Source: Thereva unica
Lineage: Eukaryota; Arthropoda; Insecta; Diptera; Therevidae
NCBI GenBank assembly: GCA_949987705.1
Contig: OX465281.1
Location: forward strand, 222,303,978 to 222,367,977
Direction: 5' to 3'
DNA: 64,000 nt
Positions 57,970 through 64,000 of this stretch are shown one piece after another (within the stretch, counting starts at the first letter, position 1; each line of letters starts with the position of its first letter). The position numbers and the translations under genes are program-made. The notes beneath the pieces are model-generated. The model was not told the origin of the DNA. It was given only the letters and a program-made list of their open reading frames with translations, and ran no database searches.

Positions 57970-58654
57970 AGGCATATTCCCAACACAAAATCTCTTATTT
58001 ACAACCTATTTATATTATCTACTATTGAACGAATTTATCAATATATACAGGATTACAAAACAAATTAAAGTTTCAAATAGATATTTTGTATTGCACAAAA
58101 TAATACTTAGAATATTAACTTATTTTCACATTGACGCATTTTTTTCTAAATCTCCTGAATCCTTAAAAAGAATCTTCCTTCTTCTCCAGAGAAAACAACA
58201 CAGAAAACGGTTGGTAAAGCCCCTACTAGACAACCCGACTTTGTATGGTAGCAAGAAAAATACGGGGATTTAATTCCACCCAGATCACAATTTCGAAGAA
58301 AAACAATTTAAACGTGATAAAAGATACGAAAGAAATATTTATGTACCTAAAAAAGTAACAACAAGAATAAAGAAGAAAAAAAAAATAAATAGAGAAAATA
58401 AGAAAGTATATATAAGTATAAGAAAAATTCCGCTCTGTAGAGGTTAAAGCGTTCTACTGTACTGCATAAAAATGGGTGTTTTATAGGGTGGGTGGTGGGG
58501 GATGAACGGTGGCGATAGTTCAAGTTAAAACGGAATAACGGATTAAAGAGAAAGTTTTTTTTAGCAAGTTTTAACATAAATTTCACCAAAGCTTTGGCCA
58601 TGCCTTTGCAGAAGTTCAACATTAAAGATTTAATTTTTTTGCTATATTTCGGAC
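57970..58654. other. 5' end of host gene 1 intron A-B
   Basis: The frame of exon A stays open down to 58347, but after 58655 it becomes hydrophobic and AT-driven, so a splice donor at 58655 is preferred to a longer exon. Confidence 0.4.
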
Positions 58655-59005
58655 CTGAACTAGAGACATCTTGCATTGGAGCAGTCAACCCCTTAGATGA
58701 GTGTTGCTGACTTCCGCCACCAGCTGACGCTGGTGGCTTATGAGATGGTCCCCTACGGCTGATGGTCGCTGTAGAACGTTCAGGGCATTCAGGTACATTA
58801 ACAATTGGAATATCTTGCTGTTGTTGTAGTAGTTGGTGTTGCTGTTGCTGTTGCTGTGATTGTAACGTCGATGATTGCTGTTGCTGATGCTGATTACTAC
58901 TACTACCGCCGGCATTATTAGTCAGCGTCGAGGAGCTTTTATCAATCGTTTTTATTTCGCCAGCTTGTTTAAGGACCCGATAGATTTGGTCAATGTCGGT
59001 GATTT
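58655..59005 (-). CDS. Host gene 1, exon A (internal, partial gene)
   Basis: Acceptor AAATATAG ends at 59006 and a donor TTCAG|GTCCG follows 58655. The exon begins in phase 2-type context (two bases AA, then ITDID...) and ends in phase 1. It reads ITDIDQIYRVLKQAGEIKTI, then a Ser/Asn stretch, a CAG/CAA-coded polyglutamine run (about residues 38-66), DIPIVNVPECPERSTATISR, HKPPASAGGGSQQHSSKG and LTAPMQDVSSS. The N-terminal 20 residues look helical and conserved; the rest is low complexity. It is the most 5' exon seen; upstream exons should lie above 59005 or outside the window. The gene was not recognised, and the donor could instead be further 3'. Confidence 0.7.
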
Positions 59006-59009
59006 CTAT

Positions 59010-61060
59010 ATTTATGAAGATGTTATGAAGATGAATTTATGCACTTTAAGTTAAATTTTTTTTAACTTTTTTTGATCAAGTTTTTCATTAGTTTTAAAAA
59101 TATTGCTATGTATAAAAATAATAAAAAAATAATCTATGGAAAATAAAAATATATGTAAAGTAAAAATAAAAGTTAAAATTTATAAATTTTGTTGTTTTGT
59201 TTTTGTTCAAAGCTATAAGACAAGCCCACTGCTAATACTTGAGCTTTGACATTGTTAGTCCTTTTTTTCTGTGCATGCGCATTTAACTAATAATAATAAA
59301 TATATTTAATTTTTTTTTTTTTTCTTAAAACAATAATTCATTAAAAAAAATATTTCTTGCTGTAACCAAAGCAGCAAAACATATAAATGTAATTTATAAA
59401 TATAATTTCTTTTTTTTTTATATTTTTCGCATTTTGTATATTTTTTGTGTGTACCTAATAAATGTCGATCGTTTCTCGATGTTTTGTGGCGTGATATTTG
59501 ATTGAGGCCTTCTCCTATTAAATTAAAATATTTTATGGTTTTTTCTTTTCTTTCATTCATAAAAATTATTAGTTTTGTTCATGTGAGTAGATGTTGCTTA
59601 TGTTTTTATTTTATTTTTAATATTTTTTTTATAGTAATTTTGAGAGAAAATTTTCATTAAATTTTGAATTATTAATATTTTAATTTTTTTTATCACATTT
59701 TATTTGTTTATTGAAAAAAGATAAATGTAGGAATTTAGAGCACTTTATAAGATGATTTTTTTAGAGGAAACCAAAATTTTTGTTACCACCAGCTACAATT
59801 TCTTTAACTGACTCATAAATTGATTCAAAAAGATTTCTATATAAATAATAGGTATTACAAACGCGGCCATTACGATTGCTTGTCCAGTGAGGCTTCGAAA
59901 TTCAAAATTCATCAATAGTTGATATTAGCCGGAGTTTGGACAATGCCAACATATATGAAAACCATAAAATTTGAGATTTTACATATGCGCTGTTTAAGCG
60001 AAATTTATACTTTTTATCTCGCCATATCTCTGTTAATTTTGCAGATATCGATTTCAAAAAATTCTCTAAATAAATAGCTTTATCTGAACTCTTTATATCA
60101 ATTAAAAATACAATAGCGTTTAATGTTTTTAAAATGGAACTTGTTGGATCCTGGATTATACTGTTTTGATTATTTTGTACTGTTTTGATTGATACTGATT
60201 ATTTTGTTTTCCAAACGCCTTTTCGTAAACACGATGTATCTTAGTGCCCTCTGCCTAGGATTTTTTTTTAAACATCTAGCAATCACCCATTAGCGGATTA
60301 GCATCTTAATCTAAACCTAATTTTGCCAAATAGTAAACGTTCCGTGAATAAGCCCATCCTAGTGTCGCACCTTTTATAGGCAATAGTTTTGTCCTAGATT
60401 CTCAAAAAGGACACAGGAAATCGATCCTGACTCACGAATGATATTCATTTTGACTGAATAGAAGGGAGTCATAAACTTAATAAGTTTGCGTAAAGGGAGA
60501 CCACAGGAATGTCATATTTATACCTTATCCAATTTTATTGTCGTTCAGTGCATGTTGATATCGTCCAAATTTCGATCAAAATCAACCCTAACCTCGTCAC
60601 TTCTTGGGTTGAAATAGGAGATACGTCAGGTAGACTCAAGAGAAAGTAAAAATCCAAAGATATCCGTAAGGTTTCAATTTCTAGAGAACATAACACTTTC
60701 AACACCTAGAGAATCACTCACTCATGACGAAATGTGCACCGTGCACTGTAGAGATGGGCAGGTCGTTAAATAACTAATCAAATGAACAAATCATTTCACT
60801 GAACTAGTTCATTTTGTCTCTTTTTTATTCTACTTCTGCATAATCACCGTTAATTATTAACAGTATAATATTATAAGAATCGAAACTCAATCAAATGAAC
60901 CGAAACGAGTAGAATGAACCAAAGCTTACTTCGTAGAGCACATTCTGGCTTTCAGTTACAGATCCTTGTAAAAAAGTTATTTCCTATCGAAATAATGATG
61001 CAACTATGTATATATTCGAAACACAATTATTCAACATCTTGTAGATTTGTTTGCAATTTT
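59010..61060. other. Intronic or upstream AT-rich DNA of host gene 1
   Basis: Very AT-rich, no further exon identified. Around 60750, TAGAGATGGGCAGGTCG resembles a hAT-type terminus, but no partner was found. Confidence 0.4.
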
Positions 61061-61064
61061 GATT

Positions 61065-62040
61065 CATAGTCCATGGCCATTTCAGCCAATACCGAAAAAA
61101 GGTGACTCCAGCCTTCCTCCAGCTACCGCTCAATAGCAATTACTTCTATTCTCAAACAAACCATGGAGACGATAATAAACAAAAAGCATATGGGATATCT
61201 AGAATCCAACCTTCTCATAAGCGATAACAGAATGGCTTCCGAAAAAAAAAAATTCCACTAGCGATCTTTTGATTTGTCTTACATAACATCGCAGCCGAAG
61301 TTTGCATGGATCTGGTGAGTCTAGTTTGGTTGCTCTAGATATCTCCAAGGCTTTCGATAGAGTTTGGTACTCCCCCCCGGTTAGTTTAACTCAAAACTAT
61401 TGGAGTCGATTCACTTCTACAACAGTGGATCGAGAGTTTCCTTTCCGGACGTTCAATCAAGGCAGTATTGGATGGCGGCAAATACGCATCCCACCCGATC
61501 TTTGCGGGGTCAATTTTATCATCGGCCCTATTTCTTATCTTTATAAAAACCTACTTTCGATCCCCGGTGCATTATGTCTTCAGCGTTTGAGCTTGGGTGA
61601 CAGCGGTGCCCTACTACACTTACGGTTTCAATACAAAACAGATAGGTGGTAGACCCTGTCTTGATGTCCGTGAACTAATGTCTAACTCGACCTTAAACTC
61701 ATTCTAGAGTGGCAAAGCAAGAATCGTGTCGAATGCAACCCCACGAAAACCAAGTACTGTCTTTTTTTTAAAAAACAATTCGACATCTCTCTATTCGTGA
61801 CCGTGGGTGACGTTGAACTAATGCCCGACCCCTCCCAACACATCTTAGGCGAGACATTAGCCAAAGACATGTGATGGAACGATCACATATTTTAAAGCGC
61901 CAAACAAGACTCCCAGTGCTTGGGATTTCTTAAAAGAGGTGCAAGATCCTCCTCCAGCCAACGGCGCATAGCTCATTCGGCTCATTACCTTAACCAATTA
62001 TGTTTTGGCGAGTTGTATCTTTTGTTAAGGTGTTAAACTT
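61065..62040 (+). mobile_element. LINE reverse transcriptase relic
   Basis: The plus strand reads SYRSIAITSILKQTMETIIN then KKHMGYLESNLLISDNRMAS, SSLVALDISKAFDRVWY, a decayed region where the YADD box should be, CNPTKTKYCLFFKKQFDI and WNDHIF...SQCLGFLKRGA. The order is RT fingers to thumb. The last block matches the start of the opposite-strand copy at 63.1-63.9 kb, so both belong to one LINE family. Multiple stops and frameshifts. Confidence 0.8.
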
Positions 62041-63090
62041 GAAAAAAAAACTCAAACCGGAAGACATCTCTATTACAATGTTATTGTTACAAGATAATAG
62101 CTTTGTTCCAGAACTCGAATGTGGGATCACGCGGGACAAAAATGTTCCCAATTTGTGTTTCTTTACTTTCTCATGACAGAAAAAGCGGGGAAATTTTCAC
62201 TTCCCCTCATGCAGGAATTAGCCGGAGGTTTTCGATCCTGCGATTTCTTGCAAGTTGTCAATTGACAATTTTTTGTATGTGTGTGGGTATCTTAAAAAGC
62301 GGCATACACATAGACAATCGACATTTATGTTATCTTCTTCTTTATTTGCAAGAAATAGCCCAAAAGTCGTTTCTTTACTTTCTGAATTTTGACAAAATTA
62401 TCCCCACCATTCAACTAAGTTTTTGCCCAACAAATTTTTGCAGGAAAAGTACGGGAACAAAGCTAATGATGGGAAAACTCTGAACGACCTACACCTTTAT
62501 GAATACTTCTCTAACCAACTTATTGCCGACGTCTTTACTAAAACCAATCCCAAGGGCTGATGCATATTAGAACAAAGCAAAATAAACTACCTAGAACCTC
62601 AACCATGCAGCCAACCTTTATGAGTTGAAGGTAGTCCATTTGAAATTGTTATTTTTCAATCCTTTATGTAAACACATCTTACATACCATAATATTGACGT
62701 CCTGATTCATTCATAGCAGGAGCACACTTTTGCCATTGCCCTGCTACACGCTGTGTCCTCGTGACTTGCAATTCATTAAATCTGCCCTAAAATGTGCCGC
62801 TTTAAAATTGTTTTCCCTTTTGCGTTTTTTGTTTTTCTCTTTTCCTGACAAGTTTAATTTTTTTTCTTATCTACTTTATTTTCCCGCGTTTTTTACTATT
62901 TTCCTTTCTTTGATTGCAGGAACACGTGAGCCTCAGGTGATTATGTCACTCAAAGTTTTTATTGTATTGTTTTTATGTGTTGCGTTTTCGCAGCACATTT
63001 TTTTGATTTATAGTTATTAACAGTGCCATGTAGTAATTCAACGCTTCAACTTTGATTTAATTTATTATTTAGTTTGTAACATTGATTACG
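62041..63090. other. Unassigned DNA
   Basis: A short plus-strand frame at 62943 begins MSLKVFIVLFLCVAFSQ, which looks like a signal peptide, but a stop follows after eight more codons and no donor is evident. No other gene. Confidence 0.35.
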
Positions 63091-63098
63091 TTTACATT

Positions 63099-63900
63099 TT
63101 TTTTTTTTTTTTTTTTTTTGTGGCAAGATGAAGCTTAGGAGTTATCCTTTGTACTACTAGTCCGTCATGTCTTACAAGTCATGGTTCAATGTATAGTAGT
63201 AAGCTTGATCTGAAGGAAAAATGAGATAGGATAGGTTAGGGGTTTGGAGGGTGCATGAGTAGATGTCGATGAACCTTGCGTTTGAACTCTGAGATGTTAT
63301 ATGAGCTCGGAAACACCGACTGCGGAAGAGAGTTCCACAACCGAGTTGTTCTATTTATAAACGAACTGCTAAAACGTAATGTGCGTGAAGGGGAGGGCTG
63401 AAGGGTGAAGGGGTGAGCCGAGTTGGCTAGTCTTGTGTTGCGGGAGAAAGATTGCCGTGTAGGCAGGAGGTTTTTGATTTCAGTGGAGCAGTCGCTATGA
63501 TAATAGCGGTAAAACTTGCTGAGCGCAGCTACATTCCTACGGTGGCTTAAAGGATCAATGCAAAGGGTGCTATCGCCAATGAGTTTGATGGCGCGGTTTT
63601 GCACCTTGTCTAGCCAAGCCAAGGTGGTTTTAGGAGCGCCCGCCCAGATATACGAGTTGTATTCAAGGCGTGGCCGAATGTAGGACTTGTAGATTGTAGC
63701 CAAGGCTGTTGGATGAAGGAGAAACTTGCATCTCTTAAGGAAGCCGAGGCATTGGTTGAACGATTTGAGTTCTTGACTTTGTTGGCAAGGTCGCCATGGC
63801 GTCCTAATGAGTTAGGGCCCTTATTGCTTGTGGGTGGGTGTCCAGAGCAAAAAAAAACAAACAAAACATTTTTGCATCTATTTCTTAGTTGTGACAAGTT
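63099..63900 (-). mobile_element. LINE 3' portion with poly(A) tail
   Basis: The minus strand encodes ATIYKSYIRPRLEYNSYIWA then GAPKTTLAWLDKVQNRAIKL, DPLSHRRNVAALSKFYRYYH, SRNTRLANSAHPFTLQ and FINRTTRLWNSLPQSVFPSS, ending at a stop near 63236. This is the post-RT C-terminus of a jockey-superfamily LINE and is intact for 155 codons. It is followed by a ~115-nt 3' UTR (AGTAGTACAAAGG, CCTAAGCTTC, TTGCCACA) and an A21 tail at 63099-63119. 5' truncated within the window. Related tails occur at 1620, 13960, 34975, 35280 and 55620. Confidence 0.88.
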
Positions 63901-64000
63901 CTATGAAGGTTAGCCAGTCATGAGGTATTTATGAACATTTTCTAGACTGATTGTGGAATGATCAAAAACACCAAGCACCAACGTGTCCTCATAGGAAGTG

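Noticed and set aside
62943..63020. Third member of the secreted-protein family (signal-peptide-like start)
   Set aside because: Only a hydrophobic start is seen; there is no donor site, no second exon and no NINCIIITK motif downstream.
1..64000. CRISPR array, operons or prokaryotic defence system
   Set aside because: The tandem repeats present (21-bp array, microsatellites) lack unique spacers, and the DNA is clearly animal.

Overview
The window is eukaryotic and looks like an arthropod, most likely an insect and plausibly a fly. It is AT-rich, has spliced genes with TATA/TCAGT-type core promoters and a glutamine-rich neuronal-style protein, and is packed with decayed transposable elements typical of insect genomes. 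There is no prokaryotic gene organisation, no CRISPR array, no rRNA and no free-standing tRNA gene.

Host gene 1 runs on the minus strand through most of the window. I see four internal coding exons (A 58655-59005, B 33273-33437, C 12915-13112, D 11995-12125) and one alternative last exon (23779-23897). All junctions I can test are phase 1, except that D ends in phase 0. One protein therefore reads through A-B-C-D, and the 23.9 kb exon can replace C/D as a different C-terminus. The product is a long, low-complexity, Ser/Pro/Gln/Arg-rich protein that I could not name. Introns A-B (25 kb) and B-C (20 kb) make up most of the window.

Host genes 2 and 3 are two intact paralogous genes for secreted proteins on the plus strand (47221-48140 and 54374-55326), nested inside intron A-B of host gene 1. 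Each has a TATA box and initiator, a short first exon coding the signal peptide, a small phase-1 intron and one large second exon. The proteins share a block design: signal peptide, SSC motif, acidic stretch, Pro/Gly-rich middle, Gly-Lys repeat, a conserved NINCIIITK motif, His/Lys-rich basic segment and an S-RRRR motif near the end. This pair is the best candidate for an undescribed system.

The rest is mostly mobile DNA. 0.3-1.7 kb: LINE remnants. 3.2-4.3 kb: TIR element inside a TA microsatellite. 4.4-5.3 kb: LINE. 5.9-6.6 kb: Helitron helicase relic. 7.0-7.7 kb: TTAA-flanked foldback. 7.96-11.25 kb: near-complete LINE abutting a mariner relic. 14-15.3 kb: two LINEs. 15.5-16 kb: LTR-element gag/protease relic. 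16.6-18.2 kb: hAT transposon. 18.6-19.06 kb: SINE. 24.7-27 kb: foldbacks and an RTE-like endonuclease. 29.1-31.3 kb: RNase H LINEs. 31.3-32.0 kb: palindromic element. 34.2-35.4 kb: SINE and LINE tails. 38.4-39.4 kb: RTE-like reverse transcriptase interrupted by a hairpin MITE. 40.16-44.65 kb: a 4.5 kb DNA transposon with ~410 bp terminal inverted repeats and a broken nuclease-like gene. 48.4-53 kb: MITEs, Helitron and BEL/Pao relics. 56.9-57.97 kb: foldback and SINE relic. 61-63.9 kb: LINE relics on both strands. A tRNA-derived SINE family in the window carries a 3' tail resembling that of a LINE family also present here, suggesting a SINE/LINE partnership.
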